Shown here piece after piece: positions 24,957 to 33,903 of a stretch of DNA of 64,000 bases; within the stretch, counting starts at the first letter, position 1, and each line of letters begins with the position of its first letter. The notes under the pieces were generated by a model. That model was not told the origin of the DNA and did no database searches. It saw nothing but the letters and a program-made list of their open reading frames with translations. The position numbers and the translations under genes are program-made. Origin of the DNA: an uncultured Lachnospiraceae bacterium (GTDB taxonomy: Bacteria > Bacillota > Clostridia > Lachnospirales > Lachnospiraceae); contig CACZFF010000003.1 in NCBI GenBank assembly GCA_902780385.1, forward strand, positions 1 to 64,000. The letters run 5' to 3'.

Positions 24957-26906
24957 CTATAATACTGCGAAGTAGACGATCGCGAAGAGCATGACGATAA
25001 TGCCCAGGCAGGTCATCAGCAGGGCGAATGTGAAGTTGGTGACAATGGGTTTGGCCGCCTCGGAGAATTCCGCGGCCATCACGCCTGCAAGGCCGAAGCG
25101 GTGAGAATTGTTCCTGACACGTGTCTCTCTCATAAAGGTTTTGCGGATCAGCACGATAATGGTATCCGTACTCATCTCCACGATCCTCAGAACAGTGCAC
25201 CAGAGTGCAAAGATGAATCTTGCAGGAATTCCTCTGTAGACCAGATCCTCCAGATCCAGCCATTTCGGCCAGTAGTCTTTATAGCGTCCGTCCTTCTTCA
25301 AAAGACCGCGAACTGCAACAAGATAGAGAATACCGCCAATGCAGAGGGAAATCGCGCCTCCCTTTAGATTTGTGAGGGTGAAGGCCTTAAAGTGCAGGAT
25401 ATGGCTGTTGCCGGACATAAAGGCGCCCAGACGCGTACTGATCAGGGGCTGGCCCAGTAACAGGCAGAAAATCGAGGAACCCAGTATAGCGATCGTACTC
25501 GTCAGGTTCATATAGGCCCCGGGCATATCATATTTTTGCTGCAGGACAGGATCCTTATTCTCTTCCACAAAGATACATATAAAGAGCTTTAGCATGTAGC
25601 AGAATGTCAGTCCGCCGCTGACAAGGAAGATCCACTCTGCAGCTTTTAAATAGCCGCTGATTCCTTCGAGGAGATGGATTCCTTCCACAATTCCTTCATG
25701 GAGCAGGGTCTTGCTCATGTATCCGTTCATGAGCGGAACGCCGCTGATGCCCAGAGCGCCCAGGGCGAAGGCAATCTTAAGCTTGTTCTTTTTTCTGCCC
25801 CATCCCCGGATCTCATCCAGATTCAGCTTGTGCAGGTTCATGACCACGACACCGGCACACATGAAGAGGGTCAGTTTGATGATGGAATGGTTGACCATGT
25901 GGAGCAAAAGTCCGGGCAGAGCAATGGCGTACCCCTCTTCACTCCCTGCAGCCGAGAGCAGGATCAGCATTCCGACGCCTGTCAGGATGAAACCGATCTG
26001 CGACATGGACGAACATGCAAGCGTGCGCTTGAGGTTGACCGAAAAGACACCCAGGACAGCGCCGAGCAGCATGGTAATCATGCCGGCGATCAGGATGATA
26101 GAGCCGAACACATAATCCTCCACGAGGGCATGGAGAGTGATCATGAGAATTCCGTAAATACCGACTTTGGTCAGGATGCCCGAGAGCAGTGCCGAGGCCG
26201 GTGAAGGCGCGACAGGATGAGCCTTGGGGAGCCAGACATGCAGGGGGAACATACCTGCCTTGGCGCCGAAACCAAGGAGGACACAGATGCCGGCCGCCAG
26301 GATCATCCCCCGGTCCGGGCAGGCGTCTACAGCTGCCTTCAAATCTGCATAGGACAGAGTTCCTGTCTCGTAGTAGAGCAGGGCAAGGCCCATGAAGAGG
26401 GCCAGGCCGCCGAAGACTGCGATAAAGAGATAAGTATATCCGGCTTTTACCGCTTCCTTTGTCTGCTCGTGGATGACCCAGGTAAAGGACGTGAAAGACA
26501 GGATCTCAAAAAAGATGAAGGTTGTCATCAGATCTCCGGAGAGCATGACGCCTTCCGTCGCTCCCAGGGTCAGGAGGATGAACATCCAGTAACGCGCCAG
26601 CCCTTCCTTTTCATGCCGGAAATATTCAGGCGCAAAAAGTGTGGTCCCCGCCCACATAAGGGCAGTGATCACCGCGTATGCAGCCTTGAATCCGTTCACT
26701 TCAAAGGAGAGGCCGGTGACAAGAAAACCGCTGACCTGCAGGAAAGATCCCCCGCTGTGGACAAAAGCAAGTACCACTGCAAGCACAAGCTCAAGAGCTG
26801 TCAGCATTATGGCAAAACAGTCGCGGGCTTTCTCATTTCGCCTGCCCAGTATATACGCAATAAGCGCCCCTATAAAGGGACTGAAAACCAGCCATACTAC
26901 CAGCAT
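24957..26906 (-). CDS. NuoL/MrpA-like antiporter subunit (4th of four)
   Basis: This 649-residue protein has at least 14 hydrophobic helices. It carries the proton-channel residues of this family: Glu in 'FIFFEILSF' (~133), Lys in 'GAKAGMFPLHVWLPKAHP' (~220), Lys in 'GILTKVGIYG' and Lys in 'VNHSIIKLTLFMCAG'. The longer C-terminus includes a cytosolic stretch and two more helices. This suits the NuoL/MrpA head of an ion-translocating chain, but it lacks MrpA's C-terminal MbhD/MbhE part, which is encoded separately upstream. GGTGGTG lies before the ATG. Confidence 0.88.
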   Translation of the reverse strand: MLVVWLVFSPFIGALIAYILGRRNEKARDCFAIMLTALELVLAVVLAFVHSGGSFLQVSGFLVTGLSFEVNGFKAAYAVITALMWAGTTLFAPEYFRHEKEGLARYWMFILLTLGATEGVMLSGDLMTTFIFFEILSFTSFTWVIHEQTKEAVKAGYTYLFIAVFGGLALFMGLALLYYETGTLSYADLKAAVDACPDRGMILAAGICVLLGFGAKAGMFPLHVWLPKAHPVAPSPASALLSGILTKVGIYGILMITLHALVEDYVFGSIILIAGMITMLLGAVLGVFSVNLKRTLACSSMSQIGFILTGVGMLILLSAAGSEEGYAIALPGLLLHMVNHSIIKLTLFMCAGVVVMNLHKLNLDEIRGWGRKKNKLKIAFALGALGISGVPLMNGYMSKTLLHEGIVEGIHLLEGISGYLKAAEWIFLVSGGLTFCYMLKLFICIFVEENKDPVLQQKYDMPGAYMNLTSTIAILGSSIFCLLLGQPLISTRLGAFMSGNSHILHFKAFTLTNLKGGAISLCIGGILYLVAVRGLLKKDGRYKDYWPKWLDLEDLVYRGIPARFIFALWCTVLRIVEMSTDTIIVLIRKTFMRETRVRNNSHRFGLAGVMAAEFSEAAKPIVTNFTFALLMTCLGIIVMLFAIVYFAVL

Positions 26907-26918
26907 ATTGTCACCACC

Positions 26919-28394
26919 TTAAAAAATACCCCATGCCATTTTCTCAATGAACGAAGTCAGAGGTCCCGGGAAGATGCCGAAGATCACATTGACCAAAGTA
27001 AAAGTGCAGATAGGGAGCAGCATGAGTACACCGACTTCCTTTGCCACATAATCGTCTGCTCCGATGTATCTGTCCGTGCCTTCCATGGGGAAAAAGGCTC
27101 TGACAGTGACACTCAATGTATAAATGGCGCACAGGAAGGCTGAAAGCATCAGGGCTGCAGATCCGATCACTGCCAGGGTACTGCCCTCCTCCAGTCCTCC
27201 CAGGACGAGATGGAGCTTTGAGATGAAACCGCACAGACCCGGGATACCGATCAGGGAGAGCGAACTGATGGTATACATGGCAAAGGTCACCGGCATCTTC
27301 CTGCCCACGCCGTTGATCTCATAGACATAGCTGTGCATGGTCTCATGCATGAAAGCGCCCGCGCACATAAAGAGCGTGATCTTGATGACGCCGTGAAAGA
27401 CCATATGCAGAAGTCCCGCCTCAAGTCCCTCGGGTGTCATCAGCAGGATACCGAAGAGCATGTAGGACAGGTTGCTGATCGTGGAAAAAGCGAGACGCCT
27501 CTTAAAGTGTCTTTGCTTGACTGCAAGGCAGGCCGCATAGACAAGGGTGAAAACAGCGAATGCCTGGGCGATTTTCAGGCAGAGAGTTCCCTTGAGGAAA
27601 TCCGGTCCGTAGGTATACCAGGCCAGGCGCATGATGGCAAATACACCGGTGTTGACGACCGCGACGGCATGCAGAAGGGCCGTGACAGGTGTGGGCGCGA
27701 CAGAAGCCGTGGGCAGCCAGCTGTGCAGCGGGAAAACAGCCGCCTTCACACCGAAACCGAAAAATCCGAAGAGGAAGACCAGCTGCATCAGTCCGGGATC
27801 ATAGGGTCCATAAAGATTGCCCCCGTAGAGGAAATTGCCCGCACCGTTGTAGATACTGGTCATGACAACGGCAAAGAAGGCGAGGGAGGCTCCGCCGATC
27901 GTATAAGCGGCATATTTTCTGCCGGCAAAGGAACTCTCGTGGTCCGCATAGTGAGTGACCAGAGGAATCGTGACCAGGGAGAGCAGGTCATAGAACATGT
28001 ATAATGTCGTCATGTTCGCAGAGAAAGCAACGCCCAGAGTGACCCCGTAGGTCATCACATAGAAGGCAAAAAAGCTGTTGCCCCTCCTGGTGTGGGACAT
28101 GTATTCAAAGGCATACAGCATGACCAGGGGCCACATGAGAGAGACCATGACTGCGAAGAGCCTTGCAGGTTCATCAGCCCTCAGATCAATGGAAAATCCT
28201 CTGGTAAAGCTGTACAGGGTTGCACTGACCACGCCCACCTTCAGCAGACAGATCCAGGTCAGGATACTGGTAATGCAGACCACTGCCATCGCATAGGCGT
28301 CCCTGACCTTTCTGTTCTTAAAGCCCAGCGGAATGATCAGATAGCCGCCTATGATCGGCACCAGAATGGGAATGACTAAAATCAATGAACTCAA
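26919..28394 (-). CDS. NuoM/NuoN-like antiporter subunit (3rd of four)
   Basis: This 491-residue protein is polytopic with about 14 helices. The TTG at 28392-28394 is chosen as start because AGGAGGG lies 8 bases upstream, and it overlaps the previous stop (TTGA). Key positions: 'FYDLLSL' where the others have a Glu-containing motif, Lys in 'FGVKAAVFPLHSWLPTA', and Lys in 'FHGVIKITLFMCAGA'. In the central helix it has 'LLHAVAVVNTG', with Asn where two sister subunits have Lys. Asp in place of Glu and the loss of the central Lys suggest that this copy may pump differently. Confidence 0.85.
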   Translation of the reverse strand: MSSLILVIPILVPIIGGYLIIPLGFKNRKVRDAYAMAVVCITSILTWICLLKVGVVSATLYSFTRGFSIDLRADEPARLFAVMVSLMWPLVMLYAFEYMSHTRRGNSFFAFYVMTYGVTLGVAFSANMTTLYMFYDLLSLVTIPLVTHYADHESSFAGRKYAAYTIGGASLAFFAVVMTSIYNGAGNFLYGGNLYGPYDPGLMQLVFLFGFFGFGVKAAVFPLHSWLPTASVAPTPVTALLHAVAVVNTGVFAIMRLAWYTYGPDFLKGTLCLKIAQAFAVFTLVYAACLAVKQRHFKRRLAFSTISNLSYMLFGILLMTPEGLEAGLLHMVFHGVIKITLFMCAGAFMHETMHSYVYEINGVGRKMPVTFAMYTISSLSLIGIPGLCGFISKLHLVLGGLEEGSTLAVIGSAALMLSAFLCAIYTLSVTVRAFFPMEGTDRYIGADDYVAKEVGVLMLLPICTFTLVNVIFGIFPGPLTSFIEKMAWGIF

Positions 28395-29833
28395 AACGCT
28401 ATCCCTCCTACCACTCGGACACCGAACAGTCCGGCCAGAAGTGCAACGATACACAGAGCGATCATAGCCCCGTTTACAAGGATGCCGGGTTCGGCAAACC
28501 CTTTTTCACTTTCAAAATCATTCCCGGGGAAGAAAGCATCCACAACGATCGGGAACAGATATCCTGCTGTCAAAAAGGCCGATACCAGGAGGATTGCGGG
28601 ACCCAGGATGGCGAAGATACCCGGTGCCCCCGAAAGAGCAGCCGCCGCGATCTTCCATTTACTGACAAAGCCTCCCATGGGAGGAATGCCCACAAGGGAC
28701 AGGGCCGCAAACATAAAGCACCACATGGTAACAGGCAGTGCCCTGCCGATCCCCTTAAGTTCCTCGACGTGGTGAGCCCCAAGTACGATGATAAAGACAC
28801 CTGCTGCCAGGAAGAGGCAGCCTTTGGAGCTCATATGGCTGATCACCTGCAGGAGACCTCCCCGCAGGCCGTCCTCACTGAGAAGAGAGAGGGAAAACAG
28901 GACATAGGAAATCTGGCTGACCGATGAATAAGCCAGGCGCTTTTTAATGACCTTCTCCTTGAAAGCCATAGTGGAACCCATCAGGATGGTCAGGAGCGCC
29001 AGACACATCCATACAGTCTGTACCCAGGTGCCTCTCAGAAAGTCGGCGCCGACGCAGAAGTAGACAAGACGGATGATGGCCACGACACCGGCCTTTGTGA
29101 TGATACCGGAGAGCAGGGCCGAGGCAGGTGCAGGCGCGATCGGATGGGCGGTCGGAAGCCAGCCGTGCATGGGATACATACCGGCTTTGGTGCCGAAGCC
29201 AATGATACCGACCAGGATTATGATCAGGGCCAGCTGCTCATGTCCGGCTATCTTTGCGCTGTCCAGAAAGCCCCCGTAGCGGAAAGAAACCGTTCCCGCG
29301 GCACAGGTATAGACATAAAAGACAGCCAGAAGACCCATCAGAGCGCCGGCAATGGAGTAGAACATGTATTTCAATCCGGCCGTGACAGACTCTTTGCTCA
29401 TCTCATGCATGACCATGGGAACTGTGGAAAGGGTTGCCAGTTCGAAAGCAAAATACAGGGTCACCATATCCGCGGACATGCACACTGCCATCATAGCCCC
29501 CAGAGCTATGAAAAAGAATGTGAAAAACATGGGGGTCCGTTTCTCGTGCTCCATATAGGTGAAGGAGTAAAAACACACGGCAGTGAAAAGGATCAGGACA
29601 GCCGCCAGGGCAAATCTTCCCAGATCATCCAGTGCGAAGGAGAGCACAGCCTTCTCCGAAAAATGCAGTATCTCCACCCGCTCAGCCCGTATCATGGCCA
29701 GGATCCCAAGGAGATCTGTCAGTATCATGATCAGGCCGCATACTAAGCGGTGGTTCTTTTTATTCCGCAACGGGACAATGCCGCTGAGGATACCGGTGAT
29801 CACCGGATAAAGAAAAGCGATCAGCTGTATCAT
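28391..29833 (-). CDS. NuoM/NuoN-like antiporter subunit (2nd of four)
   Basis: This 480-residue protein has about 14 helices. It has the Glu in 'YFAFELATLS' (~111), Lys in 'FGTKAGMYPMHGWLPTAHP' (~205), Lys in 'GIITKAGVVA' (~236) and Lys in 'ISHMSSKGCLFLAAG' (~319). The charged axis is therefore complete. It lies 21 bases downstream of the first antiporter gene and overlaps the next by four. It would form a membrane half-channel in the complex described for the operon. Confidence 0.88.
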   Translation of the reverse strand: MIQLIAFLYPVITGILSGIVPLRNKKNHRLVCGLIMILTDLLGILAMIRAERVEILHFSEKAVLSFALDDLGRFALAAVLILFTAVCFYSFTYMEHEKRTPMFFTFFFIALGAMMAVCMSADMVTLYFAFELATLSTVPMVMHEMSKESVTAGLKYMFYSIAGALMGLLAVFYVYTCAAGTVSFRYGGFLDSAKIAGHEQLALIIILVGIIGFGTKAGMYPMHGWLPTAHPIAPAPASALLSGIITKAGVVAIIRLVYFCVGADFLRGTWVQTVWMCLALLTILMGSTMAFKEKVIKKRLAYSSVSQISYVLFSLSLLSEDGLRGGLLQVISHMSSKGCLFLAAGVFIIVLGAHHVEELKGIGRALPVTMWCFMFAALSLVGIPPMGGFVSKWKIAAAALSGAPGIFAILGPAILLVSAFLTAGYLFPIVVDAFFPGNDFESEKGFAEPGILVNGAMIALCIVALLAGLFGVRVVGGIAF

Positions 29834-29854
29834 TTCATTCTCCCTATGTTTCTC

Positions 29855-31357
29855 TTATCCAAACATTTTCAGTCCCTGGGTGATCAGATTGATCGCGACC
29901 CAGGAAAAGAGTCCCAGGAAAAGATTGAGCCCGCCCAGGACCACCATCGGAATATTGTATAAGGGCCGGTGGTGCTGTCTGATATTTGCCTTGCTCACAG
30001 TTCCGCGCGGATCCGAGTAGATCCTGATCAGGGTCCTCATAAAATACACAGCATTCAGCAGGGAACTGGCTGCCAGTGCCAGCATGACCGCGACCAGCTT
30101 GACATGACTTCCGCTCTCAACACCTGCGAGCGCAAACTGCAGTTTCGAAGTAAAGCCTGCAAACAGCGGGATACCGATCATGGACAGGGAGCCGACCAGA
30201 AAGGCCAGGCCTGCATCCCGGTTTCTCAGTGCGCTCGCCTCCAGTTTTTTAAATAAGAGACTGTTGTCCGAGACTTCCGCGAGGCGGGGGGTTGTCAGAA
30301 AAAGCATGGACTTGGTCACCGCATGCGCCATGATATGGAAAATCGCCGCCGTGTAGCCCGCGATTCCGCCAATGCCCATTCCCATGAAGATATATCCTAC
30401 CTGGGCAGCTGAGGAAAATGCCACCATTCTGTTGATATTGTCGGCATGCATTGCCTGCAGGGAGCCGACGATCATTCCAGCGATACCCAGCACCAGAAGG
30501 ATTTCCCTGATCGGCATCTGTTCAAAGACATCCAGACCGATCGCCCGATAGTAAATCTTGATCAGAAGCAGGATATAGGCTTTGGATACCAGGGAAGAGA
30601 GAATACTGGCCGAAGTAGGCGTTGACCAGCTGTAGGAATCCGGCATCCAGAAATGGAAGGGAAAGAGACCGGACTTGATGGAAAGTCCAATCGTCAGGAC
30701 TCCGGTACTGAGTGTCAATGCCATAAACATCCTGGGATCCTGTGCCATCTCGGCGATGGTTTCCTGCATGGGAACCATCAGAAGATGACCGGTCAGATCA
30801 TAGAGCAGGACCACGCCCAGCAAAAAGAGACCGGATCCCAGAAGGTTCAGAATCATATAGCGCACAGCTGCCAGCGTAGTTCGTCCGATCTCACGAACGA
30901 TCAGAGAGCCGCAGCTTGTGAGAGTAAGGATCTCCAGAAATACATAACCTGAGAAAAGGTCATTGGTCCAGAGAATGGCCATCAGAGACGCCGTCATAAG
31001 ATTGAGGATGGCGTAGTAGAGGTTAACCTTGCTCTCATCCAGGTCCGTGTCAATATAGCGGTAACCTGCCAGAAGCGAGACGATCATGATGACCATAAAG
31101 AGCACTGCCAGCAGAGCTTCCAGAATGCCGGCACGAAGCTCATTTCCCCAGGGTGCCGGAAATTCGCCCATGGGATAAGTAACTGCCGTCCCTGTGGTCA
31201 CGGTATACCACAGGATCGCACTGCAGACGATCAGCAGAAACACTTCATAAAAAAGCGTATAATACCTGGCTGTTCTCCCTTTAAGCACAAAGCACAGCGA
31301 ACCGGAAAACAGACTCAGGATAACCGTCATCATTGGAAAATTTCTGATAATATCCAA
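29855..31357 (-). CDS. mrpD: MrpD-like antiporter subunit (1st of four)
   Basis: This 500-residue polytopic protein starts at TTG (31355-31357) with GGAGGA 7 bases upstream; it directly abuts the mrpC stop. It has the Glu in 'GYVFLEILTL' (~143), Lys in 'SIKSGLFPFHFWMPDSYSWSTPTSA' (given in part; ~232), Lys in 'SSLVSKAYILL' and Lys in 'MAHAVTKSMLF'. Its position right after mrpC matches MrpD/MbhH in known operons, so this copy is the likely orthologue. The three following genes are additions. Confidence 0.85.
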   Translation of the reverse strand: MDIIRNFPMMTVILSLFSGSLCFVLKGRTARYYTLFYEVFLLIVCSAILWYTVTTGTAVTYPMGEFPAPWGNELRAGILEALLAVLFMVIMIVSLLAGYRYIDTDLDESKVNLYYAILNLMTASLMAILWTNDLFSGYVFLEILTLTSCGSLIVREIGRTTLAAVRYMILNLLGSGLFLLGVVLLYDLTGHLLMVPMQETIAEMAQDPRMFMALTLSTGVLTIGLSIKSGLFPFHFWMPDSYSWSTPTSASILSSLVSKAYILLLIKIYYRAIGLDVFEQMPIREILLVLGIAGMIVGSLQAMHADNINRMVAFSSAAQVGYIFMGMGIGGIAGYTAAIFHIMAHAVTKSMLFLTTPRLAEVSDNSLLFKKLEASALRNRDAGLAFLVGSLSMIGIPLFAGFTSKLQFALAGVESGSHVKLVAVMLALAASSLLNAVYFMRTLIRIYSDPRGTVSKANIRQHHRPLYNIPMVVLGGLNLFLGLFSWVAINLITQGLKMFG

Positions 31358-31738
31358 TTATCTGTCCTCCATACTGTGTACTGAAAGAGTGTAGATTTCA
31401 TCCAGGTTCAAAGTGTGATACCGCTTATAGAGCCTGATCGTCAGGGACAGCATAATGGCCGTGACGGACACAGACACAACGATGCCCGTCAGGACCAGGC
31501 CTGCCGGCACCGGGTTGATATATCTGGCAGGATCTGTCACCCCATCCACAATGATCGGCGGCTTTCTTCCTTCGATATATCCCATGGATGCCAGAAACAG
31601 GAACACACCCGTGTCCATGATGTTCATCCCGATCAGCTTCTTGATCAGGTTCTGATGGAAAAGCAGCATGGTGAAGCCGATTCCGAACAGAATGATGGCT
31701 GCCGCCTCTTCATAATTGATCAACAGATTCTCAAACAC
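31358..31738 (-). CDS. mrpC: MrpC/NuoK-like subunit
   Basis: This 126-residue protein has three membrane helices: ~10-28 ('AAAIILFGIGFTMLLF'), ~36-56 ('IGMNIMDTGVFLFLASMGY') and ~80-102 ('AGLVLTGIVVSVSVTAIML'). It aligns with MrpC/MbhG/NuoK, including the Glu/Asp-containing loops. A GTG at 31736-31738 is preferred because AGGAAG lies upstream and it overlaps the mrpB stop by eight bases. It should sit beside MrpD and complete the ion path. Confidence 0.85.
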   Translation of the reverse strand: MFENLLINYEEAAAIILFGIGFTMLLFHQNLIKKLIGMNIMDTGVFLFLASMGYIEGRKPPIIVDGVTDPARYINPVPAGLVLTGIVVSVSVTAIMLSLTIRLYKRYHTLNLDEIYTLSVHSMEDR

Positions 31739-32690
31739 CGCCGACACTTCCTCTCTTGAATAAGCTGTAAAAACCGAACATAGTACAGGCAACGACCAGG
31801 CCGACTGCAATATTGAGGGGCAGAATGAGACCGCCGCTCAGGATCGCCCCCGGGATTCCCTTGGGGATGTGGTTATGGAGATGATTGGCGCCCATATAGA
31901 ACACATATCCCTTTGCGAAGCTGTAGAATGCAAGCGAAACGAATGAAATGGCCATAGACACTTTGGCTGTAAAAAAGCTGTCCACCAATTCAAACCCGAA
32001 GGCTGACTCAAAGATGATCAGACCGGCGCCCAGCACCGCGCCTCCCGAGAATCCGCCGCCCGGTCCGTTCTGTCCGTTCAGCAGAATATAAATACCGAAA
32101 ACGAAGATACATGGGACGATCAGGACTCCCACCTTGCGCATGACGGTATCCTTCGACACGTCAAAATAGGCGTCCTGCTCGATCTGATAATAGTCATCGA
32201 ACTGGGAATCCATATTCTTTTTGTCCTTTTTCAAAAGGATCATGACACAGAGAAGCGCTGCAAACAGTACATGTGATTCTCCGAGTGTATCGAAGGCCCT
32301 GTAATCCAGGATCATACCTGCCACGATATTGACGGCGCCGGTCTCTTCCAGTCCTTTTTCAATATACCGGTCGGACACCTCCACCGCCCTGGGGTTCTCT
32401 TCACCATATCTGGGAAGGAGATTCACCGTGAACAGCAGAACGCCGATCAGGGCGATGCAGCTGACAATGGCGACCCCTATGTAAAACTGATAAAAGCCTT
32501 TTCGCTCAGCGTTGATGACTGCCTGTGAGAAGCCGCTGGAAGTCATCTCTTTATGTGCTGCCTGACGGTCCCTTTTTGCCTGTTCATGATTTTCATCGGG
32601 CTCGAGACTCCCTTCCATGATGTTCTTCATCACATCATAGTCGCCGTCGAGCCACCTGAAGAATTTATTTTTCCATTCTCTCAGCTTCAT
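31731..32690 (-). CDS. mrpB: Fusion of MbhE-like and MrpB subunits
   Basis: This 319-residue protein has three parts. A hydrophilic N-terminus (~1-65) is charged and cytosolic. An MbhE/MrpA-C-like part (~66-155) has one helix, then an outer loop ending 'VAGMILDYRAFDTLGES' and a second helix. An MrpB part (~185-319) has four helices and the hallmark 'GPGGGFSGGAV' (~207-217). In Mbh operons these are two genes (E and F) and in Mrp they are the MrpA tail and MrpB. Joining them in one chain is unusual. GGGAGG lies before the ATG, inside the preceding gene. Confidence 0.82.
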   Translation of the reverse strand: MKLREWKNKFFRWLDGDYDVMKNIMEGSLEPDENHEQAKRDRQAAHKEMTSSGFSQAVINAERKGFYQFYIGVAIVSCIALIGVLLFTVNLLPRYGEENPRAVEVSDRYIEKGLEETGAVNIVAGMILDYRAFDTLGESHVLFAALLCVMILLKKDKKNMDSQFDDYYQIEQDAYFDVSKDTVMRKVGVLIVPCIFVFGIYILLNGQNGPGGGFSGGAVLGAGLIIFESAFGFELVDSFFTAKVSMAISFVSLAFYSFAKGYVFYMGANHLHNHIPKGIPGAILSGGLILPLNIAVGLVVACTMFGFYSLFKRGSVGGV

Positions 32691-33012
32691 GCCCGATTGC
32701 CTCCCTGTCTTTCCTGTCCTGTTCTCCCGGTTGGATCACCCCTGTCGTCCCGTCCAGCTCCTCACCCGCATCTTCTATACGGATCTTCTTTAAGGTCATC
32801 AGGAACAATGTTCCGCTGATTCCCGCGCCTACGGCTGCCTCCGTGATCGTCAGGTCCGGCGACTCGAGCAGGATCCACACGACGCACATAATCAGGCTGT
32901 ATGCCATAAAGATGATCACGCCCTGCAGCAGGTTCTTGTTCAGGTTGACCGCCACGGCACAGATAATCAGCAGAATAAGAAGCATTATTCTGAATATTTC
33001 AATCAGAGTCAT
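32665..33012 (-). CDS. MbhD-like (DUF4040) antiporter subunit
   Basis: This 115-residue protein has three helices (~5-20, ~27-47, ~58-76). It carries the family motif 'ESPDLTITEAAVGAGISG' (~50-67), with the Asp and Glu found in MrpA C-terminal/MbhD proteins. A hydrophilic tail of ~35 residues follows. Its start overlaps the mrpG stop by four bases. It supplies the part missing from the MrpA-like subunits of this operon. Confidence 0.82.
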   Translation of the reverse strand: MTLIEIFRIMLLILLIICAVAVNLNKNLLQGVIIFMAYSLIMCVVWILLESPDLTITEAAVGAGISGTLFLMTLKKIRIEDAGEELDGTTGVIQPGEQDRKDREAIGHEAERMEK

Positions 33013-33359
33013 TTGTCTTCCTCCGTTTCCTCCTCCAGGTCTTCCCTTTTGACATGTTCGTACAGATGCGGGTTGGTAAAATATTCAACCTGAATCAGAA
33101 TGTGTGAAGACACGGGGGAGGTAAACCACATGAAGATAATGATGAAGCAGAGCTTGAGCTCCCCCATATGGAAGCCGTCGCCCAGGATAATGGAGAGGGC
33201 GATCAGAAAGAGTCCCAGCGTATCCCCGACGCCTCCTGCATGTACGCGGTTCATGATAAAACCGAAACGGTTGGCGCCCAGCACAGCGGCTGTAAAGCAG
33301 ATCATGGCTGTGACCAGGCATAGAGCACAAAGTCCAAATCGAATCCATGCAAAGATCAT
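33009..33359 (-). CDS. mrpG: MrpG/MbhC subunit
   Basis: This 116-residue protein has three helices. The MrpG hallmark 'MNRVHAGGVGDTLG' lies at ~36-49 between the first two. Its tail is acidic. It overlaps mrpF by four bases (ATGA) and the MbhD-like gene by four. The function is structural or ion-path support in Mrp/Mbh complexes. Confidence 0.88.
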   Translation of the reverse strand: MIFAWIRFGLCALCLVTAMICFTAAVLGANRFGFIMNRVHAGGVGDTLGLFLIALSIILGDGFHMGELKLCFIIIFMWFTSPVSSHILIQVEYFTNPHLYEHVKREDLEEETEEDK

Positions 33360-33724
33360 TCTTCCGCTCCCTCCTTTCCGGCTTCTGCCCCGGCTTCTGC
33401 AGCAGCGCTGATTGCGGGAGCTTTTTTGGATGCAAATTTACTCCGCGTGGGATTTTCCGGTATATAGGTCGCACTCAGGATCAGCACCGTGATGAAGCTG
33501 ATCAGCGCATAGAGCAGGGCCACATCGAACAGATAGGTCTCGTTCAGAAAATATGCCAGAATGCAGGTACAGGCAATGACCATGGTGCAGATCATATTGA
33601 TGGACAGAATCCTGTCTGTGACCCTGGGACCTATAATAGCCCGGATCAAAGTGATCAGAAGCAGCAGGCCGAACCAGATCAGCGCTCCCAGAAACAGGAT
33701 CCGGTATGCATTTTCAACACTCAT
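33356..33724 (-). CDS. mrpF: MrpF/MbhB subunit
   Basis: This 122-residue protein has three helices. The conserved 'IIGPRVTDRILSINMI' (~30-45) between helices 1 and 2 identifies MrpF. The C-terminus (~90-122) is an Ala/Glu-rich extension longer than in most MrpF proteins. AGAGGAAG precedes the ATG. It is 180 bases downstream of mrpE, a gap filled by a tandem repeat. Confidence 0.85.
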   Translation of the reverse strand: MSVENAYRILFLGALIWFGLLLLITLIRAIIGPRVTDRILSINMICTMVIACTCILAYFLNETYLFDVALLYALISFITVLILSATYIPENPTRSKFASKKAPAISAAAEAGAEAGKEGAEE

Positions 33725-33827
33725 TCTTCCTCTTCCTCCCAGATATCTGTTACTGCATACAGCCTGCCTGGCTGTGTTCAGTAACCAGTCCTTTCAGCAG
33801 CCGGTCTTTTTTACAGTACGCTCCCTT

Positions 33828-33872
33828 TTGAAAACGTGTTCCTTGAAAACGCGTTCCTTGAAGACGTGTTCC
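33828..33872. repeat. 15-bp tandem repeat, three units
   Basis: TTGAAAACGTGTTCC, TTGAAAACGCGTTCC and TTGAAGACGTGTTCC follow each other without gaps between mrpE and mrpF. The gap is otherwise non-coding on the operon strand. Confidence 0.8.
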
Positions 33873-33903
33873 CGTGACCGGCAGAAAACAGTCCCTGAAA
33901 ACC

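Noticed and set aside
26217-27143. Long plus-strand frames across the antiporter operon
   Set aside because: They mirror the hydrophobic coding strand, so they are rich in charged residues and Gln/His, and they have no start signals.
33828-33872. CRISPR array
   Set aside because: The repeats are 15 bp with no spacers and there are no cas genes in the window.
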